Source of the DNA: Terfezia claveryi
Lineage: Eukaryota > Ascomycota > Pezizomycetes > Pezizales > Pezizaceae
Assembly: GCA_015179025.1 (NCBI GenBank)
Contig: WHUX01000039.1
Coordinates: 62,001-126,000, forward strand
Direction of reading: 5' to 3'
DNA length: 64,000 bases
In this document: positions 21,112 to 34,334 of the stretch, one piece after another
Numbering within the stretch: position 1 is the first letter of the stretch
How the letters are laid out: each line of letters starts with the position of its first letter
Made by a program: the position numbers and the translations under genes
Notes under the pieces: generated by a model
Told to the model about the DNA's origin: nothing
The model's input: the letters and a program-made list of their open reading frames with translations, nothing else
Databases searched by the model: none

Positions 21112-22629
21112 AGCCGTCTGCCAAGTAGCTGACATAATGGATGATGGTTACCAAGCCACTAGCGACCCGAGTTGGGCTGTGACTACCCAATCTGGACGTA
21201 GCCACTTCCCAAGATGGGTAGCGACCAGGTTGGCGGCATCCAAACACCGAACTTTCCAACGTCAAGAAATGAGGCCATCAATAATAAATACCTACTAGGA
21301 CTACTCAATGCTTCAACACTTATGAATATCTAGCAAAAAGAGGGTATAGCTAACTAACTACGGTAGAGGGAGTATGACAAGCTACTAAAACGAGAAGTGC
21401 CTGGCTTGCTAACAATAGAGACGGGCATAGCTCACTAACTAGAATATGAAAGGGAAATACCTAATATTTCATCCCCTGAACAGATACGTATAAGTGAAAG
21501 AATATTGCAAAGACGGGCACAGCTAGATAACTAGAATAAGTCAAGGAACTAAGGCGAGGATACCTGGCTTGCCAACAATAGGTTGGCAAAGCCAGGTACA
21601 TCTACTAACTAGAATAACTCTCTGGCAATGAACTACCTAAATTGATAGTAATGTGAAAGAGCTGTACTTCACTCGCCTCTCATGTAGTCTAAAATTTGAG
21701 TAGTGAATCTTTCATCACGTAGCTAGCATTCGAAAAGGTTGGTAGTCGTTCTGGAGGCCTAGTGCTGTGCTGAGATTGCTGTGGCAGTTCATGTTGAGAA
21801 AGGAGGTCGAGCCATTGAACCAAAATCGTCATTGGTCTTTGCTGCATTCAGTTTTATGTTTAGTTAATTGCTGTGCTATGATGAGAAACATTTCAAATTT
21901 CTTGATTTGGAATTCGGCTTGTGGTTTCTGTCGTCGAGTTATGCAGCCTCAGAAGCGCCAAATAGGGCAAGTCCCTTTGACAACCCATGGAAGAACATCC
22001 ACCTCTCGCCTTACTCCACCGTATTCTCGCTCCACGTATAAGTGAACTGTACCTTTTCGCCCCGTCAGATGCTCGTGATGAGCCACTATCATTAGTAGAT
22101 TTCATCATAATCTGCCTCCCCTCTATTGCTAGCAAATCTGCCTCCATTGCTAGCAGTAGTTAACTACACTAATTATATTACGTCCCTTGCTAATGTCCCT
22201 AAGTAGGCCCATAGAAAGACTGCGCACGCAGGTTGAAACAAACCAGGATCTGATGTATCAGAGAGTATATTTGTGTGAGGAGGGAAATTCAGGAAATCCT
22301 CGAGGTCAGGCTTGATCATCTGGCACAGCAAGTCGAGAGATTCACCCAGATCGGGACTTCGAGGACTTGGTGAGTTGTATTTCTCACTTTATTTTTCTTC
22401 TCCTTTGAGGCTCTTTTACCCCAAAAAGTATCCGGATGCACCAAAGAGTCCGCGGTTACAGCGCTGGCTCTTTTGGATATAGACAATGGACTGCCGCTGA
22501 ATATGCAGCTTGCAGCTGACGCAAGAATCATACATCACCATAATATTGCATACGCTCAAGCAGTTTCCAGAAGTACAATCTGCTTATTATTATTGTCTAA
22601 GGCGGACAACGGCACCCTAAGAACTCACG
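21112..22629. other. No gene; degenerate AACTAGAATA repeats
   Basis: From 21330 to 21620 there are loosely repeated blocks with CTAACTAACTA, GACGGGCAYAGCT and ACCTGGCTTGC. The rest shows only short shadow frames. Confidence 0.5.
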
Positions 22630-22654
22630 TGACAGAATATGGCACCAGCAGATA

Positions 22655-23900
22655 TTGCTCCACCCCCACCACCGCTCCAACTCCATCTCCACCGCTCCAC
22701 CTCCACCTCCACCTCCAACACTACTTCTACTACTTCTATTCCTACTTCCGTCTCCGGCGATGCCATCCTCGACGATGCCATCTCCCTCTGCTTCTACCTC
22801 CATCTCCGCCGACACCATCTCCACCCCTGCCTTAGTTACCTCTACTGCCTCTGCTGCTACCCCCATCCCCACCGACGCCATCTCTACCACTCCACCACTA
22901 CCTCAGCTATCTGTACTGCCACCGCTACCTCCACCATTGCCTCCGCTGCTACGGCGTAGTTACTATTTAGTCGGGGATACTATGTATCTACTATCTCCAC
23001 CGCGTCTGCTATCTCCACAGCTTCCGCTATCTCCACTGCCTCCGTTTTCTCCACTGCCTCCGCTTTCTCCACCGCCTCCGCTATCTCCGCCGCTATCTCC
23101 ACCGCCACCGCTATCTCCACCGCTATCTCCACCGCCTCCGCTATCTCCACCACTATCTCCACCACCGCCTCTACGATCTTCTTTTCCTCTCCCTCAGCTA
23201 TCTCTACCATCTCCGCTACCTCCGCCACTGCTTCTGCAACTTCCTCTATCTCCAGATCAGCTGGCTCTACCGTCTCCGCTTCCTCCGCTATCTCCACCAC
23301 CGCGTCTACGATCTCCTCGATCCCCGGCTCAGCTAGCTCTCCCACCGTCTCCGCTTCCTCCGGTACCTCCGCCTCTGCGACCTCCTCGTTCTCCAGCTCT
23401 ACCAATGCCTCCGCCGCTACGGCATAGATGTTATATAGCCAGGGATACTATGTATCAACTATCTCCTCCACCACCGCTATCTCCACCACTCCCGCCGCTA
23501 CCTCTGCAATCTCCGCAATCCCCGCCACTGCCTCAGCCGCTGCTATCTCCATCTCCGCTCTCTCTTCCGCCTCCGCTATCTCCTCCGCCCCCGCTATATC
23601 AGTTATAATTGGCTAATATCGCAATTGGGATAGCAAGGATCAATGGAATGTTGGAGGAATGGCGAGTTAAGATGTATGGTCATGGAATCTCGGTTAGGTT
23701 TTGAAGGGATATAAGCTGCGAAGGTTTTCACTCGTTTCCTGTATCATTATCTGGGAAAGAAAAAAGCCAAAAAAGGAAGGATGCTACTACTGTCTTTTTC
23801 TTATTATATATGGACCGCGATCAATTTATCTTACCAAGCCAGGCACAATAAGAATCTGTGACGTTTTACATACCTCCGCTTTCTCCAGTTGATAAGTTCG
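22655..23900. repeat. Large CTCCGCTATCTCCACCG minisatellite with family tail
   Basis: About 950 bp of 15-18-bp units (CCTCCGCTATCTCCACCG and variants). All forward frames and one reverse frame are open because the unit length is a multiple of three. Translations are simple repeats: Leu-Ser-Pro-Pro on plus, Glu-Ile-Ala-Glu-Ala-Val on minus. The tail from 23600 (GGCTAATATCGCAATTGGGA onwards) matches 17140-17420. No protein is claimed. Confidence 0.85.
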
Positions 23901-24329
23901 CTCTTTATGTTATAAGCTGATCGAATGTATAAATAATGCGCGCTAAAGCAAGGTGATATTTTTGCCACCTAGTTCTGATCCCATTGTTGTAAAAGCCCAA
24001 TTTAGATGGAATTGTAAGTAGTGCCAGACACCGACAACCAGAGGTTTTCCGGAGTCGAATATCTAATTTTGGTTATTCTTTTCGAAGTGGGCAATCCCTC
24101 CAGAAGGCCAAATTGTGCTACGACGTGATACAGAAAAAGCAGCTAGCGATGCAAGACTTTGGGTCACCTTCGGAGTGGGAAGTCAGATTTCATAGGGGAA
24201 TTTAACGGGACTCTTTAGGGATGCCACAAAACCGCATGGGAAAGGGAAGGGACGTCAGACCTTTGGGCGGTTCCTACCCTAGACAACAGTCCAAGGTACG
24301 AAACCCCGGATCCTGGACCGACACCCAGA

Positions 24330-25160
24330 GTGGAGTTGTCCGGAATCTTCAAGAAGAAATCAGGGAGTATTATGTTTGTTAAAAATTTGGTGTTTGCAAG
24401 AGTAATAGATGAGGAGTGGACTAAAGAGGAGGCGGAGGAAGCGTGGTGGGCCGAACAGACGGCAGAGGTGTTGCGCAGCTGGGGCGATCCGCCGGTAAGG
24501 AAGAGTCAGGAGAAGGAGGAGGAAGCTTGTTCCGGTTCGAGTTCGAGTTCGGAGGAGGATGCAGTGGGTAGTGGGCCCCTGGGTCGCCAAAGGAACCTGG
24601 TGGGTTTCCTAGACTCAGATTATGAGGAGATGAGGACGGGACTTCCGGACCTCAAAGTTGGCGGAGATGGATAGAGGAAAGTGGAAGAAGGTGGGGAAGT
24701 TCTTGTTTAAAAATACTATGGGTTTCTTAGGCCTTACAGCCTTTGAACCAAATATCGATATTTTTTTGATAATTCTCGAAGAAGATGGTGCGGTTGATGG
24801 AGAGGGGAAAGAACAGCTAGCCAATACATTCGAAAGGACTTTAGATGAACTGAAGGGGTATCAGGGTCGGGGGGATGATTATGAGGTCAGACTGGCAGAA
24901 AAGGAGGGGGTAATCGCCAGTCTCTCGGAGGAGGTTCAACGCTTGTCGAACAAATCGGATGTATTCAAAGCCGATAAAGAACTCTCGGAATTGAAACGGA
25001 CATTGATTATCTTTGCAGATCAGGGGGTTTGGATGAAAAACCAAGAGAAGGAGTCAGAGGATGTGGGCGGAGCAAGAGGTGCAGATGAAAACAGGCAAAA
25101 TGGTAGCTGCAGAGCGGAAGAAATTGCAGCCAAAAGGGAAGGCATTACCAGTTGAGATGG
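24330..25160 (+). pseudogene. Retroelement-like acidic/coiled-coil ORFs
   Basis: Two overlapping frames, 24330-24674 (Glu-rich, EEWTKEEAEEAWWAEQ, then Ser/Glu) and 24658-25155 (probable coiled coil, LAEKEGVIASLSEEVQRLSN). The second ends about 650 bp before a LINE-type 3' end at 25810-25915. Composition resembles N-terminal regions of LINE ORF1 proteins, but no diagnostic domain is visible. Confidence 0.35.
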
Positions 25161-25809
25161 TATCCATTGCAACCCAGTCAGACCAGGCAGGGCCGGAAGT
25201 GGAGGTAATAGAGGTCGAAGTGGCAGTATAAACAGAAGGGGGATCGAGATATTGGAGGAGATGATGGAGAGGAAGATAGGAGCACGACAGAGGGAGGATG
25301 TTCTAATGAAGTATAGGTCGGACATGTATCTATGAAGACCTATCTGGGTACCAAGATGAGGAGATGCCCTGGTAGTAGCACCCCATGCTACCCAAAGTTA
25401 GGCTGGGAAGAAATCTCGACCAGCCAAAATACCCCCATCAACTAGTCCGCCTAGCGACACCGGTTCAGCAAAGATGATTGTGATTCATGGGGTGACCCAT
25501 GGCAGATATCATAAATGATGTAGGAGTGAGAGAGGTTATGGGGCCACGTTGGCTCTTGGGAGGTAACTGGAGACTTGGGAAAGCCACCAGCTAAGTTTGA
25601 CAAGAAGTTAGCCGTTGGGAGTCACCTAAAGATGAAGGGACGCTGGTTCCCGATTGAGGCTTACGAGTTTGAAAGAGGAAAAGAGGGTGTATCTGCGCAG
25701 TGACTGGCAATGGATTTCTCAGTGGTGGTTTCTATCATCCTATTACCCCGATTGGCAGTTCGCATTCCCATACAGTTCATACTGTGTTTTCGGGTCTTTC
25801 ACAATTGTA

Positions 25810-25915
25810 TTAGGATAGTTCAGTTTGCCAGTTGTTCCGTGGGCGCACCGAGTCTTTCATCATGAGTGAACGGGGCCTAAGGTAGACGTATAGGATTTAA
25901 AAAGACAAAAAATGC
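25810..25915 (+). mobile_element. LINE 3' end relic
   Basis: GTTCCGTGGGCGCACCGAGTC, GAACGGGGCC and AGACGTATAGGATTT followed by A-rich sequence match in order the 3' UTR of the LINE at 53146-56600 (positions 56490-56575). It is a diverged copy, probably the 3' end of an element covering 24.3-25.9 kb. Confidence 0.7.
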
Positions 25916-26379
25916 CGGAGGTTTTTGATATTGTTATCCAATTATTATAGGATGTTAATGACTGTCATAGAGGTAATAGAGCTCGTTATGTTGTGTTTTT
26001 TTTGGAGTGTCTATTGTCTTCTTTTTGCAGTCAACCTTAAGGATTTGGCAGGGTTCAAGTTGGTAAAGAACGTCTCCACCGACTCCGCCTCGCCTCTTTA
26101 TCCCCATTCGTTATCTTCCGCATCCGCCGGGGTCTCTCATCTGCATGCTCCCACGAGTTCCACCTTCGACCTAATCATTCTCCGGCAATATAGGACATGG
26201 CAACATGTCTGCCTGTCTCTGACTCCCCTTCACAAAACCGACATTCGCCTTTCTCTTCATCCAATATCTTGATTTTTTTGCCCTGTGATAATGTTTAGTA
26301 TTCTCTCTCTTTTTCTCGTTTCACCCTGCAGTTCTAGATAGCTTGCTGAAGTGTGCATCTCAAACTGCATGAGTGACCA

Positions 26380-26689
26380 GCCGCCCATCAGGGCCCATCA
26401 GTACCAATCTCTCTTGTACCCCTTGTAAGATGGAAACTTGTCTTTCCAGATCCCTCCAAGCGTCATTGTTCATGTGTTCATCGTTTGCCATGACTTAGAC
26501 CTCTTCTTCCTGAACTTCTTCGTGCTCGTCCTGTTCGAGAGCATTCATGTCAGGGTATATGACCTTCCTTCTGTTCCCTGGCGGAGTCCTGGGGAGACCG
26601 GAGCCACGAGATATCTCGAGGGTGTTATCTTCTGCATTGATTGCAAGGACACATCTGCATCCACGTCGGCGTCTTAGATCATGGTTCAT
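26380..26689 (-). pseudogene. Possible gag-like N-terminal fragment
   Basis: Minus-strand frame includes CRCVLAINAEDNTLEISRGS, then DMNALEQDEHEEVQEEEVQV and MANDEHMNNDAWRDLERQVS. Acidic sequence followed by an amphipathic helix resembles the start of some LTR-retrotransposon gag proteins. Weak evidence. Confidence 0.25.
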
Positions 26690-27006
26690 CGCTCTGCTCG
26701 TGACACCAGAGTAGTCTCCTGCAATTACTGCCAGAGCTTTGCTCAGTCAAGTGGTATCCGCAGAGCGTAGCCCAGTGTGGAGGGAATGTGATGCAACTAT
26801 GTTCTAGGAAAGGGTAATGGGGGGACCTCGTTGCTAACAACGGGGTCTTGCTACCAAATTGTAAGATGAAATTTGTTTGTAGGATGTATTCGATCGATTT
26901 TAAGACTGAATATGAGGTCCGTTGAGAGGAGCTAATCTCCTGGCAACGACTCAAAGGAGCTAGTCTCCCAGATGACATGACACCTTGGCACCTCTCGATG
27001 CTCATA

Positions 27007-28146
27007 CAAGGTCTCTCGATACAAGCATACCGGATATAAGCATATATTGGCTACAAGCATACATTCGCCGGTCCAACATAGTAAATAAGCATATTTTGGA
27101 TACAAGAATATTCTTATTTTTTTTCACTTAGTCACCATACATATGCTTGTGTCGTGAGAAGCGCTAAACCACAAATAGGTTCTTATCGATAAGAAATTAC
27201 CCCGCAGAATTGCATCTCCTGAGACAATCTTAATGCGATAACAACTCAATCCTATGATCGAGGGTCGCTCAATCTTGAACGAATTTTCTTCGGCTTAGAA
27301 CGTCGATTAAGTATAATTTTCAATATTAATCGCTTGATTATTTTAAGATTGAATACCCCTATTCGTACTTATTGACTTACGAGGAATTTCAAGAGATGCT
27401 ATGGTTTCGGGATTTGGGGAATATCGGCATTGGGATGGGAGTACCATTACAATCATCGTGATGGATATAGACAAAACGGAAGTCAAAAAAATCTACAACA
27501 CCAGGGATTCCTACGTGGTCACCCAACTGCAGTACTAGCCCGGCGATCTAAAGCTTCGATATGGCAGAGCGGACAGTCACTGTCAAATTAGCTTACTTGG
27601 TTTTGTATCAGACCGAGTGATCCGATGATGTATACATACTGACTGTGAAAACAATGGCCTCTTCTTCCAAATCTTCGGTTGTCCAACAGCATCAGGCATG
27701 GTCGGAGGGGGTTAGTGCAACCAGACTAGGTCGGAGCTTGACCAGTTACACCTCAGGGTAGCGCCCGCGCATATTGAAGGATTACTCCCCTTTTCTCTTC
27801 AAGCTGAACCTACAGCCAATATCAGGGACCTACAAGATTTTCTACAGCGTGAGGAGAAAAGTATTGAGACTCTAGAAATTTAATGCGGGCGTCTGCATGT
27901 TCAGCGCAGGATCACTGACTTTCTGGTGCCTCCTCTCCTTGACATTCCCGCCTCCACACCAACTACTCTCGTTTGGATATTTCTTGTTTATATGCTCTGC
28001 TTGGATTCATAAGCCTATTCCACAACATTTCCTAGCGCTAGTTAACTTCATTTTATAGTTAACTATTTTCTCTTGCTATAGGCATATATTGGTTACAAGC
28101 ATACTTCTCCCGGTCCGAACGATATGCTTGTATCGAGAGTCCTCTG
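27007..28146. mobile_element. TA-flanked inverted-repeat DNA transposon relic
   Basis: Left end CAAGGTCTCTCGATACAAGC and right end (reverse complement) CAGAGGACTCTCGATACAAG match closely for about 24 bp, continue into GGTCCR and ATATATTGG subterminal blocks, and are flanked by TA on both sides (27005-27006, 28147-28148). TA duplication and this end type fit Tc1/mariner-pogo elements. No intact transposase is present in the 1.14 kb. Confidence 0.8.
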
Positions 28147-28148
28147 TA

Positions 28149-29220
28149 CTAGTTCCGGCATGACTTTTAAAACCGATACAGGTATTATTCTATTGTTATA
28201 TCTTTGGTAGTTTGATGGTCTGAGTGTTGATCACCCTCATTTCTAGACTCTACTGCTTTTTTGATAGGTTTTATACTTATTCTCTAAAGGGACACGCCGA
28301 TACCTATTGCCACAGACAAAGGCTCGCTAAAATACTGGCTAATACTGGCTATACACGATAGGAAAGCAGAAAAACCGGAGGTGTGGTACCACGCAGAATG
28401 CAGTACCATACTGCACTACAAAGAGGAGAGGTGATGACAGAGGGAGACAGTAGGAGGAGGAGGCATGGGAAATACCCGGAATGGTCCAGGGGGTGAATAA
28501 TTTTCTACACAGCAAGTGAACATGTTTCATGAGGAGTTTTGAGGAGAGAGGGGAAGTAAAAGAAAAAGAATATACTTTCTCCTTCTCTGTATAGTATCAT
28601 GTGTAGATCCTTTCTTTGACTTAAAATATTTTTCGCAATATATTATGTGGGAACGTTATTTACCAGTTTCCAAACTGTATCCTCAGTTAAGTCAGATTGG
28701 TGAAAAGTACAGATGCATAATTTATCAATCGATTGCTGAGCGGTTCGCACTAACACTAACCTGCGATAATTGTAGTGTTGCACGACCCTCCTCCTGTGGA
28801 GGGTCATAATGGGTCCCATTGCGATTATTGCTGTTTATAAGCCGGTCCATAGGCTTCTCAGACTTATTACGCTACGATGACTTAGAGGTAGTGCTACCTC
28901 CACAGCCCTACATGCAGAAAATCAACAAATGCACACAAAGAAACTTGACGGCGCAGCTGCACACCTAGTTCAGTTGTTCGGTTGACTGGAATTCAACGCC
29001 CGCAATTTGCCTAACTATGCTTCGACCTGAATATTACGGGGTGAAGCCATTATTATCTGCACTAACAAAACTCGGGTCACGGCGATTACCGGTACGCATA
29101 GCAAAATCACACTACCTAGCTGTGAGGAGCAGAGTGGTGACAACAATGTGACAAGCAGAATTCAACACCTAATACAACAAATCTTCAGCAGTGTGGGTTT
29201 GGACGAGGATAACAAACTTT
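28149..29220. other. No gene recognised
   Basis: Only short frames. A short inverted repeat surrounds 28775-28810 (GACCCTCCTCC/GGAGGGTC). Confidence 0.5.
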
Positions 29221-29609
29221 ATTGAGTAACCTAGCCTGGCTTGTATTACCTATGTGGAAAGTTGAGGTTGAAGCTAACATCCCAACAGTAAATACTGCCT
29301 TTGAGAACCTTCGCTCGAACCATGTTATCCTCCAACAAACGCATGACTTCTCTGAATATCTCTCCCTGGCCTCCTATAAGGCTCTAGCCTCCATCTCCCT
29401 TTTGAGGCTTGCTTCTCTGATTCTCTGGGCTTATCTGAAGCCCGATATCTCCTCCTCGGACTCTTCCTGTGAAAGCATCCCTCCTCTTGAGACTCCCAGC
29501 TCGGAGATTCCATGGAACAACCGGATAGGATGTTGGATAAACTCTCCGACTCATTCAGGCAGCATGCCTTGGGATTTATGTTTCAGGAGGTCTTCTTTTT
29601 CGCAGGGCT

Positions 29610-30480
29610 ATACCAAATATGCCCTGTAAGAGGGTAATCTGGATGAAAGATGGGCAGGTGGAAATCACGGGGGGACTCCACGAAGAAAGTGGACGCCGAG
29701 GAAAGAAAGGAACCTACGAGAAAATCGCTCTGAGATACTGGTGGAAGGGGCTATATCGAGATATCGAGAAAGGGTTTTGGTGTGCAAAGGATGCCAGAAA
29801 AGATCTTTTATACGAGTTACCGAAGAGTTGCGTCTCACGTTGGAAAACTTACTCTGGTTGAGGGTAGGACTGGATGTTATCCACATGCCCACAGACGAAG
29901 GTTGTACGAGGATAGTAGCAATGAGGGAAATACCTATCAGGATGGGTAGAAGCCAAGGCACTTAGAAGAGCGGATTCTAAAGGAATAGCAGCATTCAATA
30001 CTTGATTGGATTGTTAGATTCGATACCGGGAATGATAATCCATGATAACGGGGCTGAAAATCAGAAGATCGCCAAAATCCTAATCGATAGGTACTTATCG
30101 TTATAAGAAACTTTAGCATAGCATCATACCACCCGCAGTCGAATGGAGTCGTTGAACGATGGCATCAGCAGAGAGTAGATGGATTAGCCAAGTTGGGACC
30201 TAAGTGGGTCAGAAACCTACCCTTTGTGGTATGGGCGGACAGGATACCTAACGACAAGAGCGTCGACAGGATTTACGCCTTACGGACTCGTATTTGGACA
30301 AGACTGTGTGCTTCCGGTGGAGCCTACTTCGTCAAGTTTGTTAGAACTCGAATGGCTTCTCTGAATTTCCCAAATCGGGCCTCCTCCTCAGCTTTCGGTC
30401 TCTACAAAAGATGAGGGCCCTTGGTCTAGACAACGAATCCAATATCGTAGGAAGGTTGAATGATTTCGCTCCAAAAGCCA
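29610..30480 (+). pseudogene. Ty3/gypsy integrase relic
   Basis: Pieces in shifted frames give the full integrase order. The zinc-binding part is HEESGRRGKKGTYEKIALRY with WWKGLYRDIEK, then CKGCQKRSF (HHCC). The core has GLDVIHMP (first Asp), GWVEAKALRRADSKGIAAF, IIHDNGAENQKI (second Asp), and YHPQSNGVVERWHQQRVDGL with the catalytic Glu. At least three frame changes and two stops separate them, so it is inactive. The frame at 29222-29629 just upstream may be unrelated. Confidence 0.8.
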
Positions 30481-30819
30481 TTAAGAAAGAACAAGATGAT
30501 CACATCAAGAGCTGTGAGACTAACAGAGATACGGTCGAATCTCTAGCAATTCAGAGCCCAAAGTCCGATCCTTCTCTGACGACCTGCATTGTCATACGCA
30601 GTTCAGCATCTCAGGTGCGTTTCTGAACGTTTCTCCGCGACGCAAAGGCCCCCGGGCTGCTTTCAATAGAGCTCAGTGAGTTCTATCTTCCATCCAAAAC
30701 CCACATGCAGCGACCTTTCCACAAACCTAGATTTGAATTCTAAAACTTGCCTGCAATTTCACTACCACTCTGTAACGAACTGTGGCCACGTCGACTCCTC
30801 CAGCTCCTCCACAAATGCG

Positions 30820-32600
30820 ACCACCAATACGAGGAAGATAACTCCCACACCTCCCTACACCTAACCGCATCGCTCGGACCTTTCTCACCGCATCGACTTC
30901 GAACCAATACCCACCGTTATAACTCCCACACCCGTCATTCTCCAACCACATTGCATAAGATGACGTGTCGGGCAAGGGAGGCAGCTAGGTAGAGCGAAGG
31001 GAAGAGGATCTGGAAGAAGCGAAAAATAATGTTCGAGAGAGTCGCGGGAGAAATATAAAGAGAAAGGACAATCTTGGGAATCCCCCCAAGCCAACTCCAT
31101 CATCTACGCAAACACAAATGGTTGAGGTACGCGCATTTAATAGGAACGTCGGTAAAGGCGATCTCAAAGAAAAATTCTTCAATCTGGAAGAATTAAGGAT
31201 GCGTAAAAACACAGCTTTTTGGGATTATTCTCAATTATCGGAGCCAAAAACTAATGGAAGTTCTTGAAAGGGATTGGTAGTTTAGTAAAGGATGCAGGAG
31301 AAAAGTTTGGATTGATCGAACAGGCAATAAACGGAGCACTAGCAGCATGGGGGTCACCAGGGAGGAGGGTAGGGACGAGCTGGCTTCGAAGAACTCGAGC
31401 GCCTTAGCATGATCTATAAGTCTGCAGTCAACAAGCGGCAAAATAACAACATCACTACGGAGAAATACTGGGGGCCAGTCTGGATCAAAGATTCTGGTCA
31501 GTTTTATCTTCCATGGCCTTCAGTCGAGTTCACACGGATGTGTCGCAAAAGTGGCAGCTCTTTTGTCCTTCGATAAGAGACTTAACCTTATCACGGATAT
31601 ATTGCCTTGATTACGAACCGAGATACAAGCTAGGGTACCTAAAGACCTACCAGGCATCCTCAGCCATCACCCCTCAACGGACATGAAAGCGACGCAAGCA
31701 TGGCCACAACTCGACCACCAAAAACTGTTGAATAAGGTAATCTACGCCGGCTAAGTAAAGAACTATGCTTTGTCATGGATAGATGGGGAAAGTTAAAATA
31801 AGGAAGTGAAGGGCCCACCGTAGGGTTCTCAAGGCCACCAACGGACACTCTTCTCTCCTTCTCTTGTCTTTTTGCATCATCAGATTCCACAGTTAGATAA
31901 GTGCAATACGAACTTCATTGCCTCTATTATTATCACCAGAGTCCGAAGGCTGTGTTTTTTTCAAAAAATCACCACAGCCGCAGCGGTGGCGGCTCTGGAA
32001 ACTACGAAAGCGGAAGCGATAACAATCACGAAATTTAGGAAAAGAATAAACAGTTTTCAGACGGATAGAGAGGGTCATAATAAAGAATTTGCTCGGGTTC
32101 CCCCCCACCCTTGACACGATACAGCAAGATGGAACCACCACAGCAAGGGCGTCGCAAGCTTGAGTGCTTTTCTCGAGGAGTCAGCAAAGCAACACGAAGG
32201 GAATAAGTGCAAAGTATGCCAAATCGTAGCCGAGATGATTAGGGAGGATTCAGGTACCCAGACCATACCTCCGACTACCGAACCACGAATGTCGGACATA
32301 GGGATCTACACTACCAATCGACCACGAAAATAGCGGATACACAACGGAACAGTGTCTCCACTAAGACCGACCCCCCTCCAGCACGCACGTACGCGGAGGC
32401 AGCGACCTCAACCAGCGAAAAAGGGCCAACTAACAAGAAACCTAGGGAGATGCCATTGCCATCGGGGTAAGGACAAACAGCTGGCGGAAGCGACACCCCC
32501 GTGGGGTCCTGTGTATTTAAGATTAATAACAGTGTCGCTATAACGCTGACCTCCCTTTTGTCACTCCTTCTTGGAGGCCACTAGTGGTCATGAGGATAGC
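30820..32600 (+). pseudogene. Second, decayed copy of the LINE ORF1 element
   Basis: GATAACTCCCACACCTCC at 30838 matches the leader at 19572, and GAGAAAGGACAATCTTGGGAA near 31060 matches the ORF1 start at 19640. Near 32350-32440 the translation SVSTKTDPPPARTYAEAATS parallels the YAEA segment of the 19311 element. Many stops; no poly(A) tail or target duplication was found. Confidence 0.65.
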
Positions 32601-33129
32601 CTGTAGGGTAGGGTCGAGGCAATGTTGCCTTATAAATTTTTTTTGATACCCGTTTTCAGGTACTAAGTGCTGTTACCCTCAAATCTGCAAAAGGAAAATT
32701 CTATTATACTAATAAACTAAGCTATACTCCTCACCACAGTTCACAGACGCGTTGAATTTGGATAGACTGCATAGATGAACCATGTGCATGTTGCGGTATT
32801 GATATGTATGGATAAATATATAGCCCGTCATACTCCGCACGTATACATAGATTAACATCGTACATGATAATGCATGGGTGTAATCATGAGGTTGTAAGGG
32901 TGTCAGCGCCATAGGCTCATGTTACAAACGTATGTGCTACCCTCGTATGTGTAGCTCGATTATCATGTCGGAAATACTCTCGCTCGTCGCTAGTTGCCGG
33001 CAATCTCAACGACTGAACGAAATAGTAGTGGACGATGTGCTTGCTTAGATAAAGAAATAGAGGTCCATGCAAGCTGTGCGTGCAAGTTTAGGGTAAATAG
33101 AGATCAGGTTATGAGCCAACCAAAAGCGA

Positions 33130-33175
33130 TTTTTTTTTTTTTTTTTTTTTTTTTTCCCTTCTTTTTTTGAGAAGC
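33130..33175 (-). repeat. Poly(T) tract, probable minus-strand retroelement tail
   Basis: 26 T residues followed by CCCTTC, another T run and GAGAAGCGCACACC. The orientation suggests the 3' end of a minus-strand element extending right. No matching target duplication was found. Confidence 0.45.
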
Positions 33176-33807
33176 GCACACCACCCTTCAGGGCAGTATG
33201 ACGTGCGACCCGGAAGCCAAAGCGAGAGGTGTGTGAAGGGAACGCAAGGTAAGGTGCTGCAGAATAAGAAGGTCAGGATGAAATTTCAAAGATGACCTGG
33301 AGATATGGACATCAGATCAGATGGAAGAGCCAGTTCAGGGTAATGAATTGCGTTCCAACAGTTCACTCAGTCACCATCCTCTGTCTGAAGTGTGAACAAT
33401 AAATGACTCTGCTTCATCATCTCTGGCTTCAGCCTATAACCATTGATTGGGTTTTTGAAATATTCCACCTTCTTCTAGTAAATCCGTAGTTTAAATCTCG
33501 AAGTTGCCAATTTCCTGAACCAAGTGTACTTTATTTTAGGACTCCAATTGCTTGCCTCTGCCAACGCCTTCTGTACCTTAATCTTTACAACTCTTCTTGC
33601 TAACAATCAAATCTTCACCCCTACCGTATCCGACATCTACTCATGGATCCAATCTGTTGCGCCTGTAAATATGACCCAGCTCTCTGGATACTACAGACTC
33701 AGGTTGGCGTACGTATGAAGACATACAATCCGTGTAGAAGCAAGAGAATCGTGAAGATGACGGTGAGAACTCCATATAAAATACAGTATATTGGCCTTAA
33801 ACCGTTT

Positions 33808-33905
33808 GCAGCGGAAGAGAGAGGAGACTTTGAGAGAACAGAGCTTGAGAGTGGAGAGCTTGAGGGAAGAGAGCTTGAGAAAGGAGAACTTAGAGAGAGA
33901 TGAGC
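33808..33905. repeat. GAGCTTGAGA-type minisatellite
   Basis: Imperfect 15-18-bp units, GAGAGCTTGAGRGAAGAGAG and variants. It resembles the GA-rich array at 46735-46850 (AGGCTTGAAAGAGAGG). Confidence 0.75.
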
Positions 33906-34334
33906 TTGTGAGCTGAGGATGATACTTCCCATGTGTCAGTGAGACGAACAGAAAGGAATATACGAAGATCAAGATCGATAACACTTTCCCGGCCGAAGCC
34001 AGTCTCCAATACACTCCACGCCACACAGATCCAGCTCCACCGGTTGCCAGCTTCGGGACCGGCAAACTTCCTCAAGTTTTGAACCTCTCCTGCGTTCTCA
34101 TCCTTCTCCCCCTACCCGGCGTTACCCTCCGCTTCACCGTGCTTTTCCTCGTCCCCCTCGCCATCTCCGCCGGCAACGAGGATTCGCTTCGTATACGAGG
34201 GTTTTGGTGTTTCGCCAAATCAATAGCAGGTTTTCAGGGTGTGTGAGGAGGCTGAATTGGGAAAAAGGTTCCGGCAGTAGGAGATATAAGGATTTTCAAG
34301 CATTGTGAACGCGAGAAGTCTGATTTGTTGGTCG

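Noticed and set aside
22655..23608. A 317-residue Pro/Leu/Ser-rich protein
   Set aside because: The frame is open only because the repeat period is a multiple of three; other frames on both strands are open too.
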